Shown here: positions 43,339-54,890 of the stretch, piece after piece | Layout of the letters: each line of letters starts with the position of its first letter | How positions within the stretch are numbered: the stretch's first letter is position 1 | DNA from: Tretioscincus oriximinensis | Taxonomy: Eukaryota > Chordata > Lepidosauria > Squamata > Gymnophthalmidae | Length of the DNA: 64,000 nt | Direction: 5' to 3' | Assembly (NCBI GenBank): GCA_022410635.1 | Contig: JAJVDF010000221.1 | Coordinates: 1,019,351 to 1,083,350 of the forward strand | Position numbers and translations under genes: made by a program | The notes under the pieces: generated by a model | Database searches by the model: none | Seen by the model: only the letters and a program-made list of their open reading frames with translations | What the model was told of the DNA's origin: nothing

Positions 43339-44789
43339 CTTAATTTGGATTTAGCATATTTACAGTTTCTGTTTCCTTTCTTCTCAACAACTTGATTTGG
43401 GAGAGTCAATGATCATAATATACTGAGAATTTCTGGTAGCCAATTCTAAAAACCATTGTCCTAAAACTTAGTTAATGTCTAGGGATGTGTTGAACCCATT
43501 CTGTTCAGAATAGGTTCAGACTAGAATGAACAGGTCTTATTTAGAATAGATTCAGAACTAATGGGGTGGGGAGTGGTGAACCAAAACTGATCTGATTCAA
43601 AGAGGGGGAAGTCATTTGATTCAAACCTTTTGTTCTTCAGAACTATCATCTTTCATACATGTAGCTTCCTTAGAAGATCTGCAGAGGACAATGAAAGAAA
43701 ACTGAAGGAGTGGAACTCATATGTGTTGGGCAAATTACAAAAAGTTGATGAAATAGGGCACGAGGCTAAGCTGTGATGCTGAGAAGCCAGGAAGTAATGA
43801 GGAAGTTCATAATGAGTTGTGGGTTTTGATGAACTAGTTGGCTTGTTCTAGGTTCTAGATTGAGAAGTTGGCCTAGTACATATTCATCTCAAATGAACCA
43901 GGATTTTATGTTTATGCACATCTATCATGCTATTCATAATTCTGTAAAAGGGTGCTCCCAAAATACTTTTTCACTTCTTTATTTATGTGAGAATACATAT
44001 GAAAATCAACTAAACATTTAAATTAACAGCACACTGAATTAAACATTGAAACTAAAGGGAATTTCAAAGGAGCTTTGTTTCTTCTGAAGTCTTAGCCATC
44101 TAGAGTTTCTGAACTATTAGCAAGTAATCATTGTGCAGTTTAACATTCTAATATTACAAGCTTTATTATCTTTAAGATACACACATGAATCATTTCTGTG
44201 ATTTCTGTCTTAATAACCTTCTCATTAGAATTATTCTAATAGTTAAAGAAGTATACATAAAATTATGTTAAATTTTATGGAACATAGGTTATATGACAGA
44301 TTCTGCTTTAGTGATCCTTTCCAGATGAGCTTTATGTAATGATTAAAGGAAAATAGGTAGACATTATCAAAGATTAATTTTGCAATAGCGAGCATACTAG
44401 GATCCATCCTTCTGCATGCATAAGGGGAGCTCAGTTGGAGCTTACAGACGGGAGGCACCTCATAGTCTTGATGGTCTGGTATAATGACAAATGCAGAATT
44501 GCCCTAAAACACTTTTTGATCATGTTGCATGGAACAATTATTTCAGTATGATATTGCGGGGAAAATAAGAGTAATGCTGATGGTTGTCCATCTTGGTTTA
44601 TAAGACACAGCTGAAAAACGATGTCTTCCTTCTTCATGAACATGAGAACCTATAACAAAAAATTATCTTCTTCTTGTTAGGATTCAGTTTCAACGTATTG
44701 GCTCTCGTCTAAGCCCATTACTGCTTCCAAACTCTTGTCAAGCACTTCAACTGTCTCTTCTGATTCAGATTAAAAAACAAAGTTAATTC

Positions 44790-45300
44790 CATTGTGTAGA
44801 TATCTCAGTTCAAAGTGCCTGATGATCTCACCCAGTGGTTTCATATAGATGTTAAAGGGCATGGGTGGTAAGATAGATTCTTGAGAAACTCTACAAGTAA
44901 GATGGCAGAACATAGAATAAAACACAGTGCATATAACTCTCAATCTCTATGGTCAATGGCATCAAAAGCCATTGAAAGATCTGGAATAACACTCTCCCAT
45001 TTTTCTTCCATAGAAGATAATTAACCAAGACAACCAAATTGGTGTCTTTGTCAGAATTGGCCCTGAAGTCAAGATTGAAATGGATCTAAACAATCAGCTT
45101 TCTTCAAGCATGCTTGCAATTCGGTTGTCATGACTCCAATAGCTTCTTCAGGAAGGAAATATTAACCACTGGGGAATAGTTGTTTAATGGATCCAATCAA
45201 TGCTTCTTCAGGAGAGTATGAATCACTATTTCTTTAAGAATGAGTGCGACCTCTAGAATTCTCAAAGAGGCAGGCATTTATCACTCTCTGAACTTTGTCA
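44790..45300 (-). mobile_element. L2-like LINE relic (reverse transcriptase fragment)
   Basis: On the minus strand broken frames recall the L2/CR1-clade reverse transcriptase. Near 45170-45200 they give LDPLNNYSPVVNISFLKKLL (family: NYRPVSNLPFLGKLLE). Around 45080-45120 there is a match to LDPFQSGFRPG. Near 44960 they give SVIPDLSMAFDAID (family: LLVLLDLSAAFDTID). Stops and shifts are present throughout. The element is dead and its ends are not defined. Confidence 0.75.
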
Positions 45301-46542
45301 TGTCCTGCTAGTTATCTTTTATCAGCTAAGAATAGCAAATAACTTGTCCAAGATAATTCTAGACAACTGGAGCAGATATTATCTGGGTTCTTCCTCCAGA
45401 TTATTTTTAGCAGTGCCATCAGGTCTCTATGGGTGAGTAACTTTTGGAACATAAAACTATCCTCTAAAATTCCCTCTGCAGTCCGACCCTCTAAGTAGTA
45501 GAATGTAAAGTAGGAAAAAGATCTGCTCGAAGACCAAGGAAAGCATACATCTGAGCACATTTTACTACTGACTGTTTTTTCTGGCCTTCTCAAGGCATGG
45601 GAGGACACAATCACCTGTCACTGCAAGGTTCAACATGATTTGAGCCTGCCAAGGCTTTTCCACCTAGCCAAAAAAGATTTTAAAATTGATTGATTATTTG
45701 GCTTTAAGAGGCCTGGCAAGGGTCGGAGACAATCAACAGCTGAAATTATGAAGAATAGTTTCATGGTATTGGTATTATCACTGATAGATGGTGCTTCCCC
45801 AAGCTCTAAGAAGGCTGAGAGAGGTAAACAGGAGCAACATGAAGGCTCATCTTGCTCCCAGGGATACGGCTATCGGAAAAAAACAAAAGCAGGATAGCAA
45901 CCATGCATCTTTAATGGATGTGTCAAAGAGAAAACTTCAGCCAACANTACAAGCTGCCCTTACTGAATTTTTTTCTTTGACACATGCATTAAAAGTACAG
46001 AATTACTGTCCTGTATTTTTTTCTAGTAGTCTTAAGCAGAGATGTTACTCTTTACCTTATTTATCTAAGTAGATATTCCACCTAACAAACTCAGTCTTCC
46101 TGTAAAGGGAAAATAGCATCTTAAGTATTTTGAAAAGCCCTTGAGAGATCCTGTCTTGTGCACCCCTGAAAACTAAGTAAAATGAATTTAAATTCCATTG
46201 AAAATAATACGTCTTAAGGATGTTAACATTCTCTTTCCTTGGACTGTATCTCACAACTGCTGTTTAAAGTGATTTTCTTGAGCTTTTAGATGTTTTGAAA
46301 ATCTAGAGTGACATCATAATTAAATGCAAAAGTAAAATTCTTCACCAGAATCTTATGACACATTCTTTGACCTCATCTTATGGGCTTGATCTAACCCAGC
46401 TTTTCTTCTGTTCTCCACAATGAATTTTCCAGGCCTACAATTTCTAAAAAAATGTAATATAGCAGTCATGAAAAAGTGGTATTCTTAACCTGGGAAGGAA
46501 AGAAGAAGATTGAAAAATAAAGGAAGCAACACCCATTTTCTA

Positions 46543-46578
46543 GTTCCGTGAACGTATTTCAGCGAGGAGAGCAAGAAG
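46543..46578 (+). promoter_or_regulatory. Possible 5' UTR and splice acceptors before the MPV17L2-like ORF
   Basis: Two AG sites lie just before the start codon: ACCCATTTTCTAG ending at 46543 and CGTATTTCAG ending at 46562. Each has a short pyrimidine tract. Either could accept an upstream non-coding exon, a common way for retrogenes to gain a promoter. No TATA box or CpG-rich promoter is seen in the preceding 300 bases. Confidence 0.3.
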
Positions 46579-47145
46579 ATGCGTACACGTATTATGCAAC
46601 AATTAGCAGCAACAGCACGCCTTTATGCCCCTCTTTTTGGAGGTCGCATGCTTATTGTTACTAATACAGTGAGCTCTGGTTTCCTAATGGGAGCTGCGGA
46701 TATTATTCAGCAGTCTTTGGAGAGAAGACGAAAGTCAACTCAACAGTGGGATACGGACCGGGTGATTCATATGTTTATAACAGGGTGTTGCATGGGACCA
46801 CCTCTACATTATTGGTACTTCTGGGTAGATAAAATTTCCCCAAGAAAAGGATCTCAACGTCTTAAAATTGTGGTCAGCAAAGTAGCACTTGATCAATTCT
46901 TTGCCCCAGTCTTCGGATGCTGGTATTTCACAGTGATGGGACTACTTCAAGGCCATAGTTTGTCAGACAGTTTAAATGAATTTAAAGCAAAATTCTGGGA
47001 CTATTATTTAGCAGAACTCACCTTGTGGCCTGCAGCACAGATGATCAATTTTCTATTTCTCCCACCTCATTATCGAGTACTATTTGTGAATGTAGTGACC
47101 TTGGGATGGAATGTGTACCTTTCATATCTCAAACACAGAGACTAG
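46579..47145 (+). CDS. Intronless MPV17L2-like gene (Mpv17/PMP22 family), likely retained retrocopy
   Basis: This is an open frame of 188 codons with no stop or shift. The product belongs to the Mpv17/PMP22 family of small multi-spanning organelle membrane proteins; MPV17L2 itself acts in the mitochondrial inner membrane and in mitoribosome assembly. Diagnostic residues are FGGRMLIVTNTVSSGFLMGA near the N-terminus, GCCMGPPLHYWYFWVD around residues 74-89, and the C-terminal signature WPAAQMINFLFLPPHYRV followed by GWNVYLSYLKHRD. The GPxLHYWY and YLSYLKxR forms point to MPV17L2 rather than MPV17, MPV17L or PXMP2. It is shorter than human MPV17L2 (about 206 residues), lacking the C-terminal tail. 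ATG at 46579 has A at -3 and an in-frame TGA at 46549, so the start is well set unless an upstream exon is spliced in at one of two AG sites (46543, 46562). Human MPV17L2 has several exons, so a single exon inside a KCNQ5 intron implies retroposition. No poly(A) tract or target duplication remains, suggesting an old copy kept by selection. The identity is firm; the retrocopy origin is inferred. Confidence 0.88.
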   Translation: MRTRIMQQLAATARLYAPLFGGRMLIVTNTVSSGFLMGAADIIQQSLERRRKSTQQWDTDRVIHMFITGCCMGPPLHYWYFWVDKISPRKGSQRLKIVVSKVALDQFFAPVFGCWYFTVMGLLQGHSLSDSLNEFKAKFWDYYLAELTLWPAAQMINFLFLPPHYRVLFVNVVTLGWNVYLSYLKHRD

Positions 47146-47242
47146 GGTCTTCAAGAAACTGGAAGTGGAAGAATACAGACTGAAACTATTTATTTCATTA
47201 GACTGTACTTTCCAAAATTGCACATGCTTTTAATGCTTCTTG

Positions 47243-47276
47243 AAAATTAAAATAACGGACATAATGCAATTAAAAC
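47243..47276 (+). terminator. Candidate polyadenylation signals after the MPV17L2-like ORF
   Basis: Two ATTAAA hexamers occur about 100 and 130 bases after the TAG stop, in an A-rich stretch. ATTAAA is the commonest variant of AATAAA. They could end a short transcript, but AT-rich intron sequence produces such hexamers by chance. Confidence 0.3.
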
Positions 47277-49368
47277 CTAGACAGTAATGCTATGTTCAAT
47301 TATTAAAAAGAAAGACTGCATCTATATTGGGTCACCTCTTAGAAGAATGCGGAGGCAACATTACTCCCATTGGTCTCCATGTCTGTTTGCACCCAGTCTA
47401 TGCCATGAAGTGAGGTGATTTAGTGCTTTGATTTTCAGCATAGTGACACTTCATGCGGTGATGCAGTACCAATCAGGTTCAAAATACTCTTAGACTTCAG
47501 AGAAGTCCTTTCATGATAGAGCCCCCTGAGAACAGACCAAGGAATCCTGATTGAATTGATCTGAATAACTCCAGAATTGCTTATGCAGTCTGAGAATCTC
47601 ATATCTAGTACAGCACATGACTTCCATCCCTGGCCCAGAAATGACAGAAATCAAGATGTCATTTCTGGAAATGGGATTGGAAGTGACTTCATTCATTCCT
47701 GGAAACAGGACCTGGAAGTGAAAAAAGGTAGCTATATGAAGAATTAGAATCACCAGAGATTTGTATCTTGTAAAAACCTGTGGGTCTCATGTAAGCATAT
47801 GAGGAAATCGTACTACTCCCAGATACATGCTCACAACACCTCTGAACACTATATGTCCATAATACTATGGGCAACTTACAGGTCCAGATGCTGACACATC
47901 CCACAGTAGTTTTATTTCTGATTAAACCAGATGTGGAGTTATACTGTAAAGAACTGTAGCTATTAAGAGGAAAAAGGTAACAAAGAATGTATACAATATT
48001 ATACATTTCAACATTATTTAATTGAATTTCAATTATGCTTAACAAATTTTGTTTCTTCCAGGATCACAGAATTATGTTTATTCAATGTATACTTGACAGC
48101 AGCATGCACTAGAGGATTTAGGTGTTAAAGTGTTTTCCCAACTTTGGATTATTCCTGAGTAATCCTGCAATGAAAACAGAATTAACATCTGGAGTGTTTG
48201 CTACTAACAACTATGAACTACTATTTCTGTCACACTGTCACTTACAGAAATTAAGTTGTGTGATGCAACAGCTTTGGGTAAATACATTTGTATATTCTGT
48301 ATACTTTGTGTTGTTATGAAATCCACTAGATATAAAAACTGGAATTTGAGCTCACTGTTAAACTCAAACTCCAGCCAAGAACTTAGGAATCACAGAGGTA
48401 TTACTGGAGGATGAAACCATTCCAAACAGCTTTGCTTTTTGCAACTTTAGTACAATCGGTTCGATATAAAAATTTGGGTCATCATACTTTGGATACTGCA
48501 CATCTAAAGATTGCAACTTTTCTCTCTCGGTATTGCATGGTTTAGTTCATCCTTGGTTGTATTTGAAAGTGCATCTGAAAGTAGTGGCAGGAGGCAGAGT
48601 TAATGTTATCCAGATGGAAATGAAATAGAAGAGAGAAAACTGAATGCAGATCACTGGATCTGGTGAGCAAAAACCTTTCAGAGTCTGATTCATCCTGGTG
48701 GACATTGTAGAGTCTCTGAGGCTGGGGCAAGAAGAAGGAGAAGCAGTGGGCAAATGCCTTCTCTCCAGAGGCCAACAAATGAGTCTGATGGAGGTCCTGA
48801 ATCCAGGATTGATCTGATGTGCCAACCAAGTGCTCTAGATCAGGTCTATCCCAAGCAACAGTCAGCTTGGTTCATACAGGAAAGAAAGAAATCCCACAGA
48901 CTGCAAATTATTAGTTGTTCAATCAGAGTGTGTGCAGCCACTGTCCATTTTTGAAATCTCTTGTCTCCTTTGTCCCCAGGCATACCATCTACATTGTGTC
49001 TTCCTAGCATTTTCTTCACTCTTGGCTTCATCTCAACTATCTAGTTGCAGAGAAGACAAAGAGCACTGCATGTTTTTAAGCCATGTATTTCACTGGGACA
49101 CATTGCTTTTCTTGGATCAATGGGAAAGGAGTCAGAGAAAGATGGAGGCTAGTGCTGGGAGAATGGCTTGATATTTACTTTTCATTAGGGTGAAAAAGAT
49201 AGAATGTGGAACCATTGCTTCCCTTTTGCCCTTGTGTGGAGGGGCACTGCTTCCCCTCTATTCTCCCGTGCTGTCCCTGGCTATCATCCCTCTACTGTCT
49301 CCCTGCTCTCCATCTCCCCTTCTCCTGATTCTCTGAGTTTTGGCTTACGGTACCTGAACCCTCTAGAG

Positions 49369-49611
49369 CCCTGGTTTCGAACGTGGGGTGCAGGCCTCAC
49401 AGGGGGGCAGTTTGATTTTTGAGAGGGACAATTTGAGAATTCGCAAGCTTGTTTAGACCAAGTTAATGGCCTTTTAGGCTTCCTTCATGTGAATAGAAGT
49501 TCACTTTTTGAATAATAAGAATTATACATCATGGGGGGGGGGGGAGGGAGACATCAGGATTTTAGAGATGCTTAGGTGGGGCATGGCCAAAAAAATGGTT
49601 GGGAACCACTG
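49369..49611. mobile_element. hAT-type non-autonomous DNA transposon with 8-bp target duplication
   Basis: The ends are CCTGGTTTCGAACG and GGTTGGGAACCACTG, the hAT terminal type with CAGTGGTTCCCAACC. It is flanked by CTCTAGAG (49361-49368) and TTCTAGAG (49612-49619), an 8-bp duplication with one mismatch, as hAT elements make. A run of G bases lies inside at about 49533-49545. No transposase is present. Confidence 0.78.
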
Positions 49612-49975
49612 TTCTAGAGTGACCATATATGACTGAGAAATCACCATCATTATTAACATCTTTGTGTTTGTGTCTAGGGAACACAATTTTGTATTCTGAT
49701 TGCAGGTCTCAAAATATCCTTGAACGTATCCTTTTGGCTGCTTATTTTCTTTATAAGAAGCTTTGTGTTTGTGAGAGCACAATGATTGCTTGCAATCACC
49801 TCTTGTTTACAACAAATTAATTTCAAGGAGCCTGTCACAGAGCAGAGCCTTGATGGGTTATTATTAATGAACGATGAGAAATAAGGCCATTGTTATCACT
49901 TTTTCTGAGCGAATGTTTAACGGTCTGACTGGGCTGAGAGGAAAAGATTCTGCCGAAGCAACAGATAGAGGCAGA

Positions 49976-50459
49976 GGCNGCCGCGCATGTGTGTACTCTT
50001 GGCCCCATTCGCACGGAGCCTAGTTCTGGGTCACATCATGGGACAGAGCTTGGCCATTCACGTGCCAGTACCATGCCCCATTCGGGGCCTGCCATGGTCT
50101 ACACTAGCATGTGGTTGGCAGGCTCCTATTCCGAGGGACAGACCAGAATTGGCTCCCTGTGGATGCAGCCTTTCAGCGCAGTGCAGTCCAAGAATGTTTT
50201 TGACAGTCGCAACTGCTGCGTTCTTGCTTGTTTAACCTCTTGCGCCTATTGTGCACACAGATACACTCGGTAGAGGACAGGGCTTGCCACGAGAGGATGG
50301 AGGTTCTCCGGAATGATGACTCAATATCCCAGCAATAGTTTATTCTTGGAAAAAAGGCATATATTGTGAGATGACTGCTGAGAAACACTTAACACATGTG
50401 CCCGAGTCTCCCGCATCTCGTGCCAATCAAGGCAGAAATATGCTGTGTGCATGCAGCCA
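49976..50459 (+). mobile_element. DNA element with GGCTGC-type ends, copy 2
   Basis: The right end is TGCTGTGTGCATGCAGCC and the left end AGGCNGCCGCGCATGTGTG, together a 14-18 bp imperfect inverted repeat. The interior shares GAGAGGATGGAGGTTCTCCG, CAGCAATAGTTTATTCTTGG and CAATCAAGGCAGAAATATGC with the 43-kb copy. No transposase is present. Confidence 0.68.
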
Positions 50460-51339
50460 AATGTTTGATTAAATTTAGGAAACATAATGGCTAGTTAAAA
50501 ATTTAAAAATTTGGATTTTTTATTATAGTGACCCAATATGCAGTGAAATAGTACAGGGAACAGGGAAGGCATACTGCTGAAAACCTCCTTCAGTTCTTCC
50601 AATAGTATTTTGATTTTAGACCCTATCCAAACAAGTGGCTTACATATGGGTTAACTCAATCACACCTCTGTCCCTACATACCTCTCAGCCTGTTATTAGA
50701 GCAAGCATTTGTTTTACAGCTCTGTGAACTTGTGCCTTATACAGCCTCCCTATTGGCTGCTCTTCTTGTACATCAAAGCTCTCAATTCTCCCTTCTACCT
50801 GCTCTCACGTGCAAATGTCAGGCAAGCTCTTTAATGGAGAAATGTAGGTTCCTTGCTCTAAAGTCAGTACAACTCTACTATTTGTAAAATCCGTGCCATG
50901 GGATTTAAATTGCCCTGTTTTCCTTCTTACGATGAATTTACTACTGAGTTAAATGATAGACAAAAGAAGAAGCCTTCTCTATCTCTCTGTCTCCTCAAAT
51001 TCAGTTCTTATTATTACAACATTTGATCATTTTACTAAATCTTCAGAAGAATTATAGGCATTTTGGCGCACCATTAGTATTAGTATTTTCCACATTCTAG
51101 TGTAATCTACACTAAAGGCTTTTCATACAGTCATTAATAAAAAAAATGTCCTCCTGAGGGCCTCTTCTGACACTTTCCATTAACAGTGCATAATTTATGA
51201 CATTTGGTCAAAATACACTTATTTTGAGATCTGAGAATATATATATAAACATTGTTTTAATTGCTGTGTTAATTTCCCTTAGACAGAGATATGGGGCAGT
51301 GCATGGGCGAATTAAATAAATAATATATCCACCTTATTT

Positions 51340-51562
51340 ATTTACATTTCTATACTGCCTTATGTCTGAAGATCTCAGGGTGGTTAACAATGTTTTAAAT
51401 ATTTTAAAACAGCCCCTAAAAGTAGTAAAGGGAGAGCATCTTCAAGTGTTTTCTGAATACTATCACAGAGATGGTGATCAACGCACCTCAAAGGGGAGGC
51501 TATTCTACAGTCTGGGGGCTGCCATAGAGAACACCCTATCTCTTATTTGTACTATCTGAATT
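51340..51562 (+). mobile_element. Interspersed repeat fragment, class unassigned
   Basis: The phrases CATTTCTATACTGCCTTATG, GATCTCAGGGTGGTTAACAA and GGGGAGGCTATTCTACAGTC resemble a repeat that is frequent in squamate genomes. I cannot name the family securely. Confidence 0.45.
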
Positions 51563-51924
51563 GGGACCCTGTGCCTTTTTGAAAACTTTCTGTTTCAGTG
51601 GTAATTATCCCTTTGTTGTATACATTTGCAAGATCTTATGTAACATTTGTGATAATCATTAGAAAAATGCTTTGGTAATCTGGACCTTGGGTTTGGTAAT
51701 CTTGGTATTTCTTTTTTTGTACAGATGCTTCTATAGAGGTATAAGAATGTTGCCTCTTCTTCCACAACAGATCTATTTCATTTACTAGTGGAATTAGCCC
51801 ATTGCATTACGGTCTCTACTCCCCCTTGCTCATCCATGCTTCCTTTCCTTGCCGGTCCCATCCTCTTTCACTTGCTGCTTCTTTGTTTGTTCCTTTCTGT
51901 TTCCTTCCCACACAATGTTAGGTA

Positions 51925-52143
51925 GTGTTTCTAATACTAAACAAGATAGAGAAAGGATTCAAAAAGATCTAGACAAGATGGAACAATGCACTGAAACTAA
52001 CAGAATGGTATTTAATAGAGAGAAATGCAAGATCCTACATCTGGGCAAAAAAAAATTGAAACAGCACATACAGAATGCATTGAGCAGGACGTTCAACTCG
52101 ATGGCTCTGGAGGTCCCTTCCAACTCTATGATTCTATGATTCT
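51925..52143 (+). mobile_element. CR1-like LINE 3' fragment with ORF2 tail
   Basis: The frame at about 51945-52050 reads QDRERIQKDLDKMEQ, then NRMVFNREKCKILHLGKK, the end of the CR1 reverse transcriptase ORF. It is followed by the 3' UTR words GAGCAGGACGTTCAACTCGA and TGGAGGTCCCTTCCAACTCT and by the terminal ATTCTATG repeat. It is 5' truncated, as usual for CR1, and the frame is broken. Confidence 0.88.
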
Positions 52144-52561
52144 TCCTTTCCTTTATTTTTATCTTCATTCCTTCCATCTTTCATCCATTCTTTCCTTTTC
52201 TCTTCCTTTCCTTTCTTCCTTTCCCTCCTAGTACTGGTCCCAGTACTGAACCCTAGGTTATTCTGCTTCTCACATCTTCCACCCAGAGAACTGTCCATTT
52301 ATTACTTCCCCCTGTTTTCTGTCTTTTAGCCAGCTTCTAACCCAGGAGACTGATTTCTGAAGGCTGTAAAAATTCTGAGCCCTGTTATTGGTTTCTGGAG
52401 GCTGCCAAAGTTCAGAGTCCTGTTACTGGTCATTTATACCTCGGAAGGTTGAACTTTCCCATATGCCTTTTATTACTTACTAGTGGAATTATCCTGTTGC
52501 ATTACGGTAACGCAATGGCCTCTTGCTCTTCCTCCGCTTTGGGAGTTTGGGAATATTTGTT

Positions 52562-52590
52562 CTGCATTTCCAATACTTTGGAAATGCAAA
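52562..52590. repeat. Short hairpin
   Basis: GCATTTCCAA and TTGGAAATGC are exact inverted copies with a four-base spacer, within unassigned intron sequence. Confidence 0.6.
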
Positions 52591-53012
52591 GGAAATGCTG
52601 TTGGAGTGCGAACAGTGAAAATACTGCAGCAATGAAAATGCTGGTATAATCATGAAGGGAACAGAATTCTAGCTTGAGCTGGATCATCACACTTTGCAGT
52701 GGAAGGTACTGCCAGGATTCTTGGACATTTGGTTTGGTCCATTGTGGAGCATCCATGGTAAAAGAATCTTCATGAAATATTGCTGCTGTGGCTGCTAATG
52801 CCACTTTTCTCCCTTTACCTCTTGGAATTCCTTGGAAAGAAACCTTCTCTTAATCTTCAACCTCTATGCATAGAAAGAGATTGAATAGCAGCAGTAAAAT
52901 TTCTGAAGTTTGGAGGGATTTACTTATTTTCAGCCAATATGGCTTTCAGAGCAATGTTTGAAACAGAATACAGATTCTCAAATGAAGCAAATAGGTTAAT
53001 CCTGCAATGCTT

Positions 53013-53141
53013 AGGTCTTTTCTGCATTGAATATTGTTTTGAATTATATCATAGAATCCTTATTTTGTCTGCATTTGCATGTGGATGGCAAGTCTCTATT
53101 CTAAGAAACAATCCAAATTAAGACCTAGTGCAAAAAGGGCT
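53013..53141. mobile_element. MITE family A copy
   Basis: TAGGTCTTTTCTGCATTGAA at the left mirrors GACCTAGTGCAAAAAGGGCT at the right, with TGTTTTGAATTATATCATAG and ATCCAAATTAAG inside. Confidence 0.6.
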
Positions 53142-53149
53142 ATAGGTTG

Positions 53150-53346
53150 CGTTCCAGGTAGGTTAATTAGCCAATCAGGCTCTTTTCTGGAAGTCTTCTG
53201 TTTAGATTCTGCACTCCTCTATGAAGCCAGCTGGGTGACCCTGGGTTGCTCCACAGTTCTTTGGAACTCTCTCAGCACCATCTGCTTCACAAGGGTGTGA
53301 AGAGGAGACAGAAGGTTATGTAAGCTGCTTTAATTTCCTATGGGTT
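53150..53346 (+). mobile_element. Diverged Sauria-type SINE copy
   Basis: It retains GCCAGCTGGGTGACCCTGGG, CTCTCAGCACCATCTGCTTC and CACAAGGGTGTGAAGAGGAG in SINE order, with a decayed tRNA-like head. It is older than the 32.8-kb copy. Confidence 0.7.
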
Positions 53347-54049
53347 GAGATTCCAATACAGCAAAGGTCCAAGCAATGCTATCGCTGTCCTTGGGGCATC
53401 TGCTGCTTTTTTCAGCTAGACAACAGAACTCATAACCCATTCGGAGCTAACAGTAGTAGCCTATTGAGAAAGAAAAGAAGAGCTGACAAATGACAAGAAT
53501 GAGAAATAATGATGTATTTTTTAAAAGTACTAAGTACTTTTTAGAAGTACTAACAAACAAAACAGAATTTAAAAGGAGAAATAAAAATAAAAATAAGCAG
53601 CTGAAGTTGTGAAGTACAAGTTTAATCATTCCTCGTATTGCAGTTTTCTATGATGCTATTTTAATAATATCTGCAAAATGCAACTTCTGTAGTGATTTGC
53701 AAATTACGCTAAGGTAAAATCATGCGATCGAAATAATCGCTGACTAAGTAAAACTGTAATTAGGGAAAGTTGGCGAAGTGTGTGAATTCCAGAAATAGAA
53801 CTGCTGTATTATGTGAGGGAGAACCATATAAGAAATGTTACTAATAAAGAGAGGTGACATTATAAAGAACGGAAATATAAAAATAAAACTCAGTAAGGTG
53901 AACAAGAATGTCTGTAAATGAGATAAGAAAATAAATTTGATTTAAAGGCAAAGAACTTAAATTTGATTCGAGCTAGTAATAAATTAATCAAGAAATTTAA
54001 GATATACCTGGTACTCAAATGTAACACCATAGACAGATTAGGAGCCATT

Positions 54050-54890
54050 GAGTAAGGCTAAAAATGGAAGTAGAAGTGCTTTGGAAACCTCTGAAGCCAA
54101 TCCGAAGTGAATGCTAAAACCCTGTCTGTCTCCATCTGCAGCTGCTGGGTGACTCCTCCCGCACCCCTGTCCCGACTTCTAGCAACAGCAGCAGCTGCCA
54201 CTTTCCCCTTCCTCCTTCTTAAAGGGAGGGAGGAAGGAGCTTCAGACTCATAACGGGAAGGGAAGTGACCCAGCTGGGCTCGGGGTCTTGAAGCTGCTAC
54301 TCCAACCCTTCCCTGAGCAGAGAAAGGCTTCTTTCAAGACCCAATCCCAGCTGGGTCGCTTTCCTTCCCACTGTCAGACTGAAGCTTCTCCCTCCCTGAA
54401 AGAAGAAGGGGGGGGGGGGGGAAGCGGCAGCTGCTGTTGCTGGGAATGGAGTAGCCAGAGAGAAGTGCAGGTGGCAGAGTTGCTGTGCACAGTGACCTCT
54501 TATGTTCAGGCTACAAATAAATGAGATGTACATAGATGTTACTTCAAGGAGGGTTAAGAGGAATTGTGCAGCAACCCAGTCTGGGAATTCCCCTTTCACT
54601 ATTGGCTGGGGCAACCATTACGTCACGGATCAGTGCGAATCTGAAATGGGAGCACCTGTGTAAAGGAGAGCGGGTACAGGCATTTCCGTAGCCGGAGTAA
54701 AATTAAAGTGAATGGAGAAAAAGAGCAGCGGTGTTGGGTTTTGACAAAGACCTCCGCAGTAGAAATGAGTGCTGTGCATACTGTGGAAGGTAGGAGCGCA
54801 CCGCAGTTGGATTTTTTGGTAACTAAATGTGCACAGAGAACACTGAATCCACTGTCGCATCCATTTTTAGCCCTAGTGTGTTTGAAGCCT
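54050..54890 (+). repeat. Copy 2 of the unrecognised dispersed repeat, with a large hairpin
   Basis: It is collinear and in the same orientation as 18170-19132, ending at GTGTTTGAAGCC against GCGTTTGCAGCC. Within it, 54181-54293 and 54327-54441 are inverted copies (AGCAACAGCAGCAGCTGCC against GGCAGCTGCTGTTGCT at the outside; GACCCAGCTGGG against CCCAGCTGGGTC further in). The arms are about 110 bp and the loop about 33 bp. A run of 14 G lies at about 54408-54420. Confidence 0.78.

Noticed and set aside
43500..43620. Repeated GAACC/CAGAATAG words resembling a small tandem array
   Set aside because: The units are too irregular to support a tandem repeat call.
45312..46072. Frames of 94-100 codons near the L2 relic
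   Set aside because: They have no recognisable domain, and the frame on the LINE strand does not continue the reverse transcriptase.
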